In this document: positions 34,827-44,514 of the stretch, piece by piece | How the letters are laid out: every line of letters starts with the position of its first letter | Position numbering within the stretch: position 1 is the stretch's first letter | Assembly: GCA_028690055.1 (NCBI GenBank) | Contig: JAQVBZ010000009.1 | Location: 1-51,527, forward strand | Source of the DNA: Minisyncoccota bacterium | GTDB taxonomy: Bacteria; Patescibacteriota; Minisyncoccia; JAHIHE01; JAGLIN01 | DNA length: 51,527 nt | Direction of reading: 5' to 3' | Translations under genes and position numbers: made by a program | Notes under the pieces: model-generated | Database searches by the model: none | Seen by the model: the letters and a program-made list of their open reading frames with translations, nothing else | Told to the model about the DNA's origin: nothing

Positions 34827-36995
34827 TTATTTGATTATCGGCAGATGCAATCCGTGCACTGTTTTTTCCCAATAGTGCGGCTTAAAGATTATCTGATACA
34901 GAGCCATCCAGGCGGCGATGCTCATCATCAGCCAATAAATCGGTACGAAAAAAACATACACAACGATGCCCCACTGCTCTCTTTTGTAGCAGCCGATCAT
35001 ATAATAATATAAATAAAGAAAATTACCGAGCACCAAGCAGATAACCGCCAAATAGAAAACTATCGGCGGAAACAGCGAATCGACAGTCGATCCGATTATT
35101 GAACGGAAAGAAAAATAAGTGACGGTGGTCGACCACATAAAAGGATTTATAAAAAGGGATGAGACTTTCCCCCCTACCACCAGCTGAAAAGTGATTATGT
35201 TCGGGTGTTTCCAGTCAGAAATAAACTCTTTCGGATTCCTCATATGGACTAAGTATGTTTGCATATAGCCTTTGATCCAACGCGAGCGCTGCTTCATCCA
35301 ATTCATAAGATTGCTATTCGCCTCTTCCATCGTAGTGGAATCCAAAACGGCCGTATGATAACCCATCTTGCATAAACGCATTCCCAAATCGCAGTCTTCC
35401 GTCACATTAAAAGGATCCCATCCTTTGAGCAGGTGCAAACTATCGGCTTTGAAATGATTAGAAGTGCCTCCCAAGGGAATCGGCGCACCTATCGATTGCA
35501 AGCCGGGCAATATCAGATCAAACCAGAGGGAATATTCGGCTGTAAAAACACGAGTCAATATATTTTGACAAGGATTATAAAAATTCAGCTGAGCCTGCAT
35601 ACAAACGATGTCCTTGTTTTCTTCTTTCTGAAAAGCTGAGAACGCTTTTTTCAGCTGCTTCGGATCTGGGATGTCTTCCGCATCATAAATCACCACATAT
35701 TCCCCCTTGGCATGCGCCAAGCCATAATTACAGGCTTTCGGTTTTGTTTTGGGCGCGCCATGAGGGACTACGATTATATGAAAACAATCCGGCAACTTCA
35801 TTTCCTCCGCCACCCTTATCGTCTCCCTATCGTCATCTTCAAACAAAAGCTGGACCTCGAGCTTGTTTTTGGGCCAATCCATTCCAGAGATTGCCTCAAT
35901 GAATTGAGGAAGAATTTTGCTCTCCTTGTAAAGAGGGCAAAAAATCGTATAAACAGGCAGGTCTTCATCTTTGATGGCCTTCAATTCTTTTTCCGAAATC
36001 CGAATCTCCGGTGTTTTTTGAAAATTTCTGCCGATCAAAAATAAGTTAAACAATAGATCCAAGAAGTAGACGACGGTCAATAATACGACTATCAGGATTA
36101 TCGTAGTTCGCCAATCCAGGATAAAACCGGCTATAATCGTCAATAACAATACCGCTAAGACTATTTTTTGGTGAAGAACGATAGTCTGTAATGCGCTGTG
36201 GCGGTGGCTTATGTCGGTATGAGTGATCAGTTTTTCCCCTTTATAGAATACGCCGTTTCCCATCATTTTATCCTGAGTTTCGTCGCTATACAAAACGGGA
36301 GGCAGTACGGTTAATTTCAGTTTGAACGCTTGCAGCCCAATTTCGAAAACAGATCTAAGGAAATTCAATTTAACATTCCCGCCTTGCCTCTCGAAAAATT
36401 CTATATCGAAACTTCCGATGGTGTAACCGAGATTTCGCGCTTTGTGCAAAAATTGCAGATCAAATGTCCAGGGAGTGGAACTTATCTCTATATACGCGAG
36501 AACTTCCTTTTTAAAGACTTTCAGTCCGGACTGCACGTCACAATCCAAACCGAAGATTACCTTACCGAAAACATAACGGAACATCTTGCTGGCAAATTTC
36601 CTGCTAACGCTTGAATCGTTCCTGATATTCCTATTGCTCACGACGATATCAAATTTTTTCAGCTCCCTACACATCGGCAATATCTCCTCCGGTGGATATT
36701 GCAAATCGGCATCAATCATACAAATGACATCGTACGCTGCGTTTTTAAAACCGATAAGAAGGGACTCGGCCTTTCCTTTTTTGATACGTTTATCTTTTAC
36801 AATCGTTCTTACGGGGAGATAATTACAGAATTTATTTATTTTTCCGACTGTATCATCAGTAGAATTATCGTCAACAAAAATCAGCTCATAAGATATTCTG
36901 GATTTCGCAAAAGAACATTGCACTCTCTTAATGAGTTTTTCTACGTTAGCATCTTCATTGTACGTAGGAATAATTATTGAGACACCTCCCATCAT
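34827..36995 (-). CDS. Double GT2 protein: DPM1-like domain plus cellulose-synthase-like domain
   Basis: A 722-residue protein. Domain 1 (about 1-235) is a DPM1-like GT-A domain: SIIIPTYNEDANVEKLI, FVDDNSTDDTV and the D-x-D at 95-97 (MIDADLQYPP). Two helices at about 280-325 join it to domain 2 (about 345-600), a processive-type GT2 with YDAEDIPDP near 437, TEDCDLG near 533 and QRSRWIKGY near 568, followed by three or four C-terminal helices. Domain 1 may make a polyprenyl-phosphate sugar while domain 2 polymerises, or both may act on one lipid acceptor. First gene of the operon with the GT-C/GH5 fusion. The start could be M1 or M2. Confidence 0.87.
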   Translation of the reverse strand: MMGGVSIIIPTYNEDANVEKLIKRVQCSFAKSRISYELIFVDDNSTDDTVGKINKFCNYLPVRTIVKDKRIKKGKAESLLIGFKNAAYDVICMIDADLQYPPEEILPMCRELKKFDIVVSNRNIRNDSSVSRKFASKMFRYVFGKVIFGLDCDVQSGLKVFKKEVLAYIEISSTPWTFDLQFLHKARNLGYTIGSFDIEFFERQGGNVKLNFLRSVFEIGLQAFKLKLTVLPPVLYSDETQDKMMGNGVFYKGEKLITHTDISHRHSALQTIVLHQKIVLAVLLLTIIAGFILDWRTTIILIVVLLTVVYFLDLLFNLFLIGRNFQKTPEIRISEKELKAIKDEDLPVYTIFCPLYKESKILPQFIEAISGMDWPKNKLEVQLLFEDDDRETIRVAEEMKLPDCFHIIVVPHGAPKTKPKACNYGLAHAKGEYVVIYDAEDIPDPKQLKKAFSAFQKEENKDIVCMQAQLNFYNPCQNILTRVFTAEYSLWFDLILPGLQSIGAPIPLGGTSNHFKADSLHLLKGWDPFNVTEDCDLGMRLCKMGYHTAVLDSTTMEEANSNLMNWMKQRSRWIKGYMQTYLVHMRNPKEFISDWKHPNIITFQLVVGGKVSSLFINPFMWSTTVTYFSFRSIIGSTVDSLFPPIVFYLAVICLVLGNFLYLYYYMIGCYKREQWGIVVYVFFVPIYWLMMSIAAWMALYQIIFKPHYWEKTVHGLHLPIIK

Positions 36996-37547
36996 ATTTT
37001 TTCAATGAGCTTGATGATATTTCAGAAAACAAAAAAACAAAGATTATAGTATTGGCACTTTTACGTCCAGTTCTAATCTTTTCCTTAGGTCTTTCGGAAT
37101 CATCCTGTAGACACCGTTATCCTAATTTCCCTCATCCTTCGTCATTCCCGTCCCCGACTTCTCGGGGATAATCTCTAGCGAGAATGCATCTTTTTATGAT
37201 GGTTCTATCACATGCGCCATTTTCACCTGATACGACTTACGAATCGATACCTTACCACCAGACCAAAATTGCCTGCCAGCCAAATACTGAGTCATACTAC
37301 TTTTTATTATCTCAAATAAAAATACAATGTCAAGAATGTGAGAAATCTCTCGCAATGCAATATTATTCGTTTATAAAATAAAGAACGAGAGAAAATTATT
37401 CCAAAGTACTATTTGAGCCCTGCTAAAAAAGATAAGAGCTGCTTATTTTATAAAAAAGATATATTAAAATCGCAAAATTGAAATTGTTAATGCGATTATT
37501 CACAACACAAAGAAAGAAGAGGATATTCCTCTTCTTTCTTTTTTATT
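36996..37547. other. 552-bp intergenic stretch; repeat remnant and terminator only
   Basis: It holds the promoter side of the double GT2 gene, a short repeat remnant near 37,140-37,184 (GTCATTCCCGTCCCCGACTT), A/T-rich DNA and, at its end, the terminator of the surface protein gene. A 65-codon plus-strand frame at 37,184 starts in the repeat and is not supported. Confidence 0.55.
37509..37541 (-). terminator. Strong hairpin terminator after the 1687-residue surface protein
   Basis: A perfect 15-bp stem AAAGAAAGAAGAGGA / TCCTCTTCTTTCTTT with loop TAT, 6 bp beyond the stop of the gene. The stem is rich in A-T at its base, so on either strand it is followed by a T-rich run. Confidence 0.75.
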
Positions 37548-40500
37548 TTACCTCAAGACCTCTCCGCTCTGATACCAACTGAATTCCGTATCATTCACGA
37601 CGATGATATAATCCCAATTAAGTTTGTATTTTATAAAGACTTCCGGATTGGGAATGCGTCTTTTAATGTTGTCTTCAGTGAGATAGATGTCCGGAGAATA
37701 TCCGGTTTTAATGAGATGTGAAGTGGGGTAAGATTGCATCTCAAGCTTGGAGATTATCTGTACGTCCTCTGTCTTATCTCCGTATGAATTGAAAATTTCC
37801 GTGGTCGGTATCAATTTCTTGATACCATTTTCTGTATAATATATACCGTCAATTCTCGATTCCTTAAGGAGATTGGCTTGTCGATATTTGTTCACAGTCT
37901 CTTGTGTCACATCAACCACCTCATCCCACTTGAAACCGTAGTCCAGAAATATCTCAGGATTGGGAATGTGACGTCTTACGCCATTTACTACCAAATAAAC
38001 TTTGTAATCCCCTATCGTCCTTATGAGATTATCCTCGTAATCGGGAATCGACTCCAATTGTGGACGAGTCAGCTCTTGGATGTCTGTCCATTTATAGCCC
38101 AGCTGCTCGAATACTTCAGGCGTGCATATCCATTTTTTCTTATATTCCAAAGTGATATAGACTTTAAAAGAGTCGGCAGTCTTTATGAGCGTGCCATTGG
38201 GAAAAAGAGGGACTGAGGAAACTGGGTCGCTACTAACCAGACTTAGTTCGACTATGTTCGAGATTCCGCCCGAGGAAGATTTGAATTTGATATATAACTT
38301 GTCTTGCTCGTCCGCTTTGATATAAGTAGGAGAAGCGCTATAAGTTTCCCATTCTGTATCGGCAAAATCCGCAGTCGAAGACAAAGACATTTGCGAAGCG
38401 TTCAGGACCGAGAAAGAAAGAGTTGCCAGATTATCCACAATCGAGGTCACTTCATATTTTTCTATAGTAGGAATAGTAATAATGCTACTGCTCCCTCCTC
38501 CTCCGCCAGAACTGTAACTGATAGTGTAAGCAGCTGAGGCAACGGCACTGTTGCTAAATCCTGTTTGTGTTGCCAGTGTCTTTACCGTTGTCGTAGATGA
38601 AATGGATAGCGCTGAAGAATAAAGGGTTGATGTAATAGTAGGAGTCGAGCCATCCAAAGTGTAATGGATAGCAGCACCCGTGTCCGTAGTACTTAGGGTA
38701 ACGCTTTGCGCCGAGGAAAAAGTTCCGGTTGCAAGTGAGAAAGTCGGAGGCTTAAGCGCTGCTCTAAAACTCACTACCCAGCCGCCCGAAACGCCGCCTC
38801 CCGTAGTAACGAGCGAAGCGGTAGTGTTTGTCAGTACGGAAGAAGTAATTCGTTCTTCTGCCGGTCGCGCTACGCTGAAACCACAATAATCATTGGGGAG
38901 AAGCGTATAGCCAGGACCTGCGGTACAACCCGATGCTCCCGTATGCCAGGCGGCTAATATCAATTCGTTAGGAATCGCAGTGGTAAATGTCGGCGATGTT
39001 GCCCCCGCTCCGGAAGTGATTACATCCACAGGGGAAAGCGTATCGATGTTGGCATATTCAAGAACGCGAATCGTGCTAAAAGTACCGTTAAATGTTGCGG
39101 TTACGGTATTTAGCGAAGTAGCTCTTGCAAATGCGTAAAACCATTGACCGGAGATGTCTCCACCCACTAGAGTCGAGGATCCGATAGAAGTATATGTATT
39201 TCCCTGCGTATCGGTTATCCCGAATGCTGCCAGATTCTCATGGACTGCCAAGTGTACCGCGATCAAATTGCCTTCTGTATGAGTGACGGTAGGCGCGCTT
39301 AAGCTGGTAGCCGCAGCGTTGTGAGAAGGAGTTACTGCTTGCGTAATCGGACCGTGGATGCCAGATTCCTCTGTCGTAAAGGTAGCAGTAGCGGTAACAT
39401 CGGCACTAAGTGTCACGGTGCAAGTAGATTGTGTACCACTGCAACCATTTGACCAGCCTACAAAAGTAGATCCGGTATCCGGTGTAGCCGTAAGAATAAC
39501 TTGGGTTCCTGCGGTTAGTGTTGCTTCCGTGCCTGTACAGCTTGTGCCACAAGTATTAAAAGTTGTGGCAGGTGCTACAGTTGCGATTGTAACCGTGCCT
39601 GTACCTCCATTGCCTGCTTTACCTAGTGTCAAAGTATTGCCATCCGTCAAAACAGTCCATCCGCGAGAGATAAGATTAGCCGCATGAGATTGTCCTGTGG
39701 CAGAAGAAGGTGCGTTACTAGTCAAATCCAAATAACCTCCTCCCGTATTTTGAGTATCAAAGTCCAATAATATATCATCTACCGCAGCCTCGGCAAAAAG
39801 ATTGTTATGAGCGTCGAGGTGGTATAGACCGATAGAGCTGGAAACATCCAAGCTGGTGAGCCGATTGTTATATGCGTCTACATCTTCAAGTCCCAGATTA
39901 TTGCTGATGTCCAAACTGGTTAGGACATTATCGAAAATATCTATGTAGCCCCTCGTACCGGCTATTGGAAAATTTCCTGAGAAATTAGCGGCTGAATATT
40001 GGTTGGTTTGCGCCCAGACTGATTCTATATTAGTTGAAATCGGATGCAGTGTCCCGGTTTGAGCGTCATTTCTAATCCAAAGTTCTTCTAACGATGGAAA
40101 CTTGGATAAATCGGCAATCGGTGCCGTTAAAGCCATGCTATGAGCGCAGAAGTGCCATAAATAAGGCTCTCCGTTCGTTGGCCATGTAATCGAAGTATAC
40201 TCATTAGCCGTACCACGAAAATCAGCAATATTCGGACTTTCCGAAAGGTCCAGTGTGTCCAGTCCACTACTTTCAATATTCAATCGTGACAGGACAGGAG
40301 TATTAGTGAAGTTAACGGAATTTAAGGAAGGACAATACGAACAATCTAATGTAGTTAAGGCCGTAAAATTGCTGAAGTCTATTGCGACGAGCGGATTATT
40401 CCAAGAAACCCATGCCCATAGGTAGGGCGCCGCATTGCTAAGACCGCTAACCGCAGTCACATTTTGTTGCGCTAAATCAGGAATGACGGTCGTGCCTTCC

Positions 40501-42611
40501 TCGTTATGATTATATCCGATATTGATCGAAGCTATGGCACTCCACGGCGTTACCACTAATGTATTAGTTCTGCTGCTCGCATCCGCGAAAGTTACACTTG
40601 GAGACAGAGAATCAGAAGTCGAGCCGTCGCCGAATTCCCAGTGGACATTCGGATGTCCTATGACTGTAATAATAGGAGCGAAAGACGCGCCGCTAGTGGT
40701 AAAAGTAATTTTGGCACTGGCGTCTATGACATAATCCGCATTCGTTATGACGCTATCGGTCATACCGCTCATAGTCGCAACCGCCTTAAGAGTCTGTGAG
40801 CTGGCAACGGTGATAGCAGCAGCATAAGGATAAGTTGCCCCCGTGCAATTCCCCGCTCCGTCGGTAGTGGGATCGGATCCATCGGTCGTGTAGCAAATAG
40901 TGGCACCCGGTACAGTGCTAGTTAAGGTCACATCCTGAGAAGCGGCGTATGTGCCAGCGATAGGAGAGAAAACTGGAGTAACCGCCCCTCTAAAACTCAC
41001 TACCCAATTGTTCCATGCAGCACCACCTACGTGCCCCAAAGAAACCGTCGCATTAGATTGGAGAGAAGAAACAATCCTCTGTTGTACTGGCCGCCCGATA
41101 TTGGTGCTACAATAGTCATTTGCAGTCAGGGTATAATCGGTATCTGCTGTACAGGAAGTAAGGCTCGTTCCATTGTCGAACTGTGCGTGCCATCCGGACA
41201 GAATAAGCTCGTTGGATGTGGCCGTCGAGAAAGCCGGCGAAGTCGCTCCTGCTCCTGCGACATACACATCTAGGGGAGAACTCGTATCAATGCCGGAATA
41301 TTCCAGGGCGCGGATATTATAATTGATTACACTAGTATTACTGAAAGTCGCAGTCACGATATTGCTTCCGGTAGTTCCGGCAAAAGTATAAAACCATTGA
41401 CCGTAAAGACTACTGGTAGGCGCGACCGCCGTTCCGATAGGCGTATAAGTATTTGTCTGTGTGTCGCTGACAGTAATCGTGCCCGGATTGAGATTAGTCA
41501 CCACGAATACTGCTATAAGATTTCCCGTCGTGTGAGGTACGGAAGGAGTAGACACAGACGAACCCGGGCCACTTTGTTGTGAAACACTAACATTGGTTAT
41601 CGGACCTCGGATACCGCTAATCACATATGCGGCACTTGCCATATAAGAGTCGGTACTACCGCTTTTAGTTGCGACCGCCTTGATATTTTTGGAACTGGAA
41701 ACACTGATTGCGCCGGAATAAGTCAGAGCGTCTCCTAAACAAATACCCGCTCCGTCGGTAGTAGGATCGGATCCATCGGTCGTGTAACAAATAGTGGCAC
41801 CAGCAGTCGTACTGCCAAGAGTCACAGACTGAGAGGTTGCGTATGTACCGGCGGGAACGGAAAAAGTGGGAGTAGCCACATCTCTGGCGGCAATCTTGAA
41901 ACTCACAGTCCAGCCTCCATTGATGCTTCCACCCGTATTACCGATTGATGACAGAGTATCGGTTTGGATAGATGAAACAATTCTCTGCTCTACCGGCCTT
42001 GCCACAACAGATGAACCGCAACGGTCATTTGCAAGAAGGGTATAGCCATTTCCCGCTACACATGAGCTTACAAAGCTATTTGCTTCCCAACCGGCGAGTA
42101 TAAGCTCGTCGGGAGAAGTTGTTGTAAAAAGTGGCGAAACAGATTCAAATCCCGAAACGGAAATATCTACCGGAGAAGCTCCTGCAATATTATCATATTC
42201 CAATACGCGAATCGTTCTTCCTGTTGCCGCTTGAGAAAAACTGGCAGTAACAATATTCTCTCCCGTAGCATTTGCAAAAGCATAGAACCATTGACCCGTA
42301 GCCCCTCCTACCGAAAGAGCGTACGCGGTGCTGGCTGCAGTATAAGTATTGGCTCGTGTATCGGTAACGGTAATAGTCCCGGGGTCTATGGCAACCACGA
42401 ATACCGCAATCAAATTTCCCGATGTATGCGTTGCTGTCGGAGCAGCTATACTAGTGGCAGCCGCCGACTGGTAGACGGTATCGGAATATGAAACCAAATT
42501 AGGCGTAGCCATAGCCGATCTTGTGCTGAACAAATATACGATTGCAAAAACCAAACAAACCAATACCACAAAAACAGTCTTGAGATTAGTCTTACGCATA
42601 AAAGTAATCAT
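37548..42611 (-). CDS. Giant secreted surface protein (adhesin-like) with FN3/CHB_HEX, LRR, InlB and IPNPE repeats
   Basis: A 1687-residue protein; ATG codons at residue 1 and 5 are both possible. Helix or signal at about 12-30. Three copies of a domain of about 200 residues (about 37-240, 335-535, 1085-1287; core TSGNLIAVFVV, GQWFYAFA, ELILAGW, RPVEQRIVSS) are each followed by a CHB_HEX_C-like module with ATICYTTDGSDPTTDGAG. From about 635 to 990 lies a PKD-like WEFGDGSTS followed by leucine-rich-repeat-like units (NNLGLEDVDAYNNRLTSLDV). About 995-1080 is a divergent InlB repeat (FVGWSNGCSGTQSTCTVTL). A GGGGG linker near 1370 leads to a final part with four repeats (about 1465-1687) of the type VYLVVNGVRRHIPNPEIFLD. 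It looks like a long adhesin for holding another cell or a surface. It has its own terminator. Confidence 0.78.
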   Translation of the reverse strand: MITFMRKTNLKTVFVVLVCLVFAIVYLFSTRSAMATPNLVSYSDTVYQSAAATSIAAPTATHTSGNLIAVFVVAIDPGTITVTDTRANTYTAASTAYALSVGGATGQWFYAFANATGENIVTASFSQAATGRTIRVLEYDNIAGASPVDISVSGFESVSPLFTTTSPDELILAGWEANSFVSSCVAGNGYTLLANDRCGSSVVARPVEQRIVSSIQTDTLSSIGNTGGSINGGWTVSFKIAARDVATPTFSVPAGTYATSQSVTLGSTTAGATICYTTDGSDPTTDGAGICLGDALTYSGAISVSSSKNIKAVATKSGSTDSYMASAAYVISGIRGPITNVSVSQQSGPGSSVSTPSVPHTTGNLIAVFVVTNLNPGTITVSDTQTNTYTPIGTAVAPTSSLYGQWFYTFAGTTGSNIVTATFSNTSVINYNIRALEYSGIDTSSPLDVYVAGAGATSPAFSTATSNELILSGWHAQFDNGTSLTSCTADTDYTLTANDYCSTNIGRPVQQRIVSSLQSNATVSLGHVGGAAWNNWVVSFRGAVTPVFSPIAGTYAASQDVTLTSTVPGATICYTTDGSDPTTDGAGNCTGATYPYAAAITVASSQTLKAVATMSGMTDSVITNADYVIDASAKITFTTSGASFAPIITVIGHPNVHWEFGDGSTSDSLSPSVTFADASSRTNTLVVTPWSAIASINIGYNHNEEGTTVIPDLAQQNVTAVSGLSNAAPYLWAWVSWNNPLVAIDFSNFTALTTLDCSYCPSLNSVNFTNTPVLSRLNIESSGLDTLDLSESPNIADFRGTANEYTSITWPTNGEPYLWHFCAHSMALTAPIADLSKFPSLEELWIRNDAQTGTLHPISTNIESVWAQTNQYSAANFSGNFPIAGTRGYIDIFDNVLTSLDISNNLGLEDVDAYNNRLTSLDVSSSIGLYHLDAHNNLFAEAAVDDILLDFDTQNTGGGYLDLTSNAPSSATGQSHAANLISRGWTVLTDGNTLTLGKAGNGGTGTVTIATVAPATTFNTCGTSCTGTEATLTAGTQVILTATPDTGSTFVGWSNGCSGTQSTCTVTLSADVTATATFTTEESGIHGPITQAVTPSHNAAATSLSAPTVTHTEGNLIAVHLAVHENLAAFGITDTQGNTYTSIGSSTLVGGDISGQWFYAFARATSLNTVTATFNGTFSTIRVLEYANIDTLSPVDVITSGAGATSPTFTTAIPNELILAAWHTGASGCTAGPGYTLLPNDYCGFSVARPAEERITSSVLTNTTASLVTTGGGVSGGWVVSFRAALKPPTFSLATGTFSSAQSVTLSTTDTGAAIHYTLDGSTPTITSTLYSSALSISSTTTVKTLATQTGFSNSAVASAAYTISYSSGGGGGSSSIITIPTIEKYEVTSIVDNLATLSFSVLNASQMSLSSTADFADTEWETYSASPTYIKADEQDKLYIKFKSSSGGISNIVELSLVSSDPVSSVPLFPNGTLIKTADSFKVYITLEYKKKWICTPEVFEQLGYKWTDIQELTRPQLESIPDYEDNLIRTIGDYKVYLVVNGVRRHIPNPEIFLDYGFKWDEVVDVTQETVNKYRQANLLKESRIDGIYYTENGIKKLIPTTEIFNSYGDKTEDVQIISKLEMQSYPTSHLIKTGYSPDIYLTEDNIKRRIPNPEVFIKYKLNWDYIIVVNDTEFSWYQSGEVLR

Positions 42612-43084
42612 ACATTTCTTGTTGCTAATGATTTATAATTTTATCTATTCGGATTCGAATGGTTTTAATCGATTACTGCTTTTTCAAGCACCCTCTTGTC
42701 GTCAATAAACACATAAAAAAACAGTGACGACTAAAAATCGCATATAATTTAAACTATTATTTGATAAACTGTCCTTTACAATCATCGTTGCACCTGTTGT
42801 TATTCTTTCCATCAAAAATCGCATATAATCTTGAGGTAAAATCAAAATCTGTTTCTCACAGAATCTCAATAGAATCACTACTATCATATATATTATAGCA
42901 GATTCAAAAATAGTCGCAAACATAATCGCCTAAATATCCCGATTCGAAAAATTACCAATTTCTGCGGGACCTCGTAGAGACCTTAATGTTCTATTTATAA
43001 ACTTTTAAAACGAACTTGAACAGATATCCCTCCGATGAAAAAACACTACATCAAATAGAATTACCTCTCGGCTACGGAGTATCA
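42612..43084. other. 473-bp intergenic stretch with a 16-bp direct repeat; no gene
   Basis: A/T-rich DNA. The only structure I see is AAAAATCGCATATAAT twice, 81 bp apart (42,733 and 42,814). A 73-codon minus-strand frame covering both copies is not family-like and is not supported. Confidence 0.5.
42733..42829. repeat. Direct repeat pair AAAAATCGCATATAAT, period 81 bp
   Basis: Copies at 42,733-42,748 and 42,814-42,829 are identical for 16 bases and then diverge. Each holds TATAAT on the plus strand, but no plus-strand gene follows. Two copies are too few and too short for a CRISPR array. Confidence 0.5.
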
Positions 43085-43711
43085 CTATTCATTAATTCGT
43101 AATGTTTGTCCGATCTGATCCACCAAGGAATCTACTCTAAAAGATGATTCTTCTTTGATGCATTCTCGATACTGCTCTTGCTCGAGGTCAGTATCATTAT
43201 TATAGACATCACAGTTCGTATAGCGCAAAATGAAATTACTTATAACAAGATTATCATTTTGGGGATTAGTATAAGAGTAGGTTCTGTATTCGCTTCCGGT
43301 TACTCCTTCGCTTGTCGTCTTCACGCAATAAGTCCTGCCATTTATCACTTGCTGTAATACCGTCTCGTCTGGACCGTCCTCCTCATTTTGCGACTGAACA
43401 CAGGAATATTCTCCGGCGTTAACAATGACTTCCGGTGGCCATTCGTTGGCGCTGATATATCGCGTATCTAGTCTCTCTGGATACTGAAATACGATACCGT
43501 CCTTGTCGGATGTTTTCCACCCGTCGTGATCGGAGACATTCTGGCTAGTTGCAGGGGTTGTGCCAGCTGTTAGTTGGTCGGTATTTGTCTGAGTAACAAT
43601 TTTTGAGGATTCTTTTAACGAAAAATGATACAGCATTGCAGCTATCACTACAAATGCTAAAACGATAATACCCAGAATTATTTTTTTGGATGATGCATTG
43701 CTGCTAATCAT
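43085..43711 (-). CDS. Anchored extracellular protein of unknown function
   Basis: A 208-residue protein. A helix at about 11-27 (ILGIIVLAFVVIAAMLYHF) anchors it. Residues 30-62 are a Ser/Thr/Gln-rich linker, and residues 63-208 form an outer domain (GWKTSDKDGIVFQYPERLDT) with cysteines in SCVQSQ, TYCVKT, TNCDVY and ECIKEE that could form two disulfides. The opening DGIVFQYP pattern is common in small CPR surface proteins that carry a PsbP-like fold, but I cannot assign a function. It lies alone between the surface protein and the Rhs region; no operon partner. Confidence 0.55.
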   Translation of the reverse strand: MISSNASSKKIILGIIVLAFVVIAAMLYHFSLKESSKIVTQTNTDQLTAGTTPATSQNVSDHDGWKTSDKDGIVFQYPERLDTRYISANEWPPEVIVNAGEYSCVQSQNEEDGPDETVLQQVINGRTYCVKTTSEGVTGSEYRTYSYTNPQNDNLVISNFILRYTNCDVYNNDTDLEQEQYRECIKEESSFRVDSLVDQIGQTLRINE

Positions 43712-44037
43712 AATAAGATTTAATAGTCTAATAATTTATCTTATATTAATATAAAAGATAGTTTTTGAAAAATCTCCGACAAAAATCCAAAAGATACAAA
43801 AAAACAACGTCTCATGACATTGCCAACGCTGGGCCACATAGAAGCCATCGCAAACTATTTCCAAGGCATTGATCCAGGAAGTGCCTATGTTCCGAAGTGT
43901 GATAAGGATAGGTCTCTGCCAAAATTATATATCCAGCTTATTATAGATTAAGGTAAATAAACTTTCGATAATCTCAATTCGCAGTGGGCGTCGTGTATCG
44001 CCACGATATCTTCTCTATCACAGAACACTAGGATGAT
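43712..44037. other. 326-bp intergenic stretch; one short open frame
   Basis: A/T-rich promoter side of the 43,711 gene, a 45-codon plus-strand frame (43,814-43,951, listed separately) and unstructured sequence. A segment near 43,997 (CGTATCGCCACGATATCTTC) echoes a piece of the rhs gene near 47,010, so it may be an rhs remnant. Confidence 0.45.
43814..43951 (+). CDS. Short plus-strand frame, possible gene remnant
   Basis: ATG to TAA, 45 codons (MTLPTLGHIEAIANYFQGID at the start). It has a protein-like composition, unlike the A/T-rich sequence around it, and no Shine-Dalgarno. I recognise no family. It could be a fragment of a transposed or decayed gene or chance. Opposite in strand to all neighbours. 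Confidence 0.2.
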   Translation: MTLPTLGHIEAIANYFQGIDPGSAYVPKCDKDRSLPKLYIQLIID

Positions 44038-44358
44038 TTAAGCCATCCACCCGAGTTCTTTTAAGGCATTAGTTAGCTTATCCATACGGTAGCTCCAATA
44101 CCAGAAAAACATACTTTTGTCATATCTTTTATTGTTATGATATATCCGTATTCCATAACCAATAATTGGAAAATATTTTTTAACCTCAATCCGAATAATG
44201 TCCCCTTTGGAGAGCTTGTATTCTTTCTTCATCAGTTCGTCTCGCAGAACTAAAGAGGCCTGACTGACTTCCAGTATTCCGTTTGGCCATGTACTACCAA
44301 AAATACCGATACTTAAGCCCCCTCGAAATTTATAATTTGATTTTGTTTCTGTTGTCAT
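44038..44358 (-). CDS. Small protein downstream of orphan Rhs tip, possible immunity protein
   Basis: A 106-residue protein with no helix long enough for a sure membrane segment; a hydrophobic patch is at about 79-88 (SMFFWYWSY). The pattern GILEVSQASLVLRDELMKKE then KGDIIRIEV resembles bacterial PH-like or GRAM-like small domains. It ends in LKELGWMA. The same eight residues plus stop are encoded, with synonymous changes, at 45,323-45,349 after the first tip module. Its place directly after the orphan Rhs tip is where immunity genes lie in polymorphic toxin loci, so that is a working guess. Sequence alone does not show the function. Confidence 0.5.
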   Translation of the reverse strand: MTTETKSNYKFRGGLSIGIFGSTWPNGILEVSQASLVLRDELMKKEYKLSKGDIIRIEVKKYFPIIGYGIRIYHNNKRYDKSMFFWYWSYRMDKLTNALKELGWMA

Positions 44359-44514
44359 TTGTATATGGATTTAATGAATAACCCTACGATGCCCAAATAA
44401 GAATATTACAGGGCGTCATAAGAAAAAAATTTTTGCATAAATAGTTGTAGTTTTCAGGCCTTTTCTCCAGGGAATTATGCAAGCCTTTAGATATTGCAAA
44501 GTTTTCCAAAGTTA

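Noticed and set aside
37184-37381. 65-codon plus-strand frame in the gap before the surface protein
   Set aside because: It begins inside a repeat remnant, has no start signals and no recognisable domain.
42733-42829. CRISPR-like pair of repeats
   Set aside because: Only two units of 16 bases with an 81-bp period, no further copies and no cas genes in the window.
42702-42923. 73-codon minus-strand frame before the surface protein gene
   Set aside because: It spans the two copies of the 16-bp direct repeat, has no family pattern, and is A/T-driven in composition.
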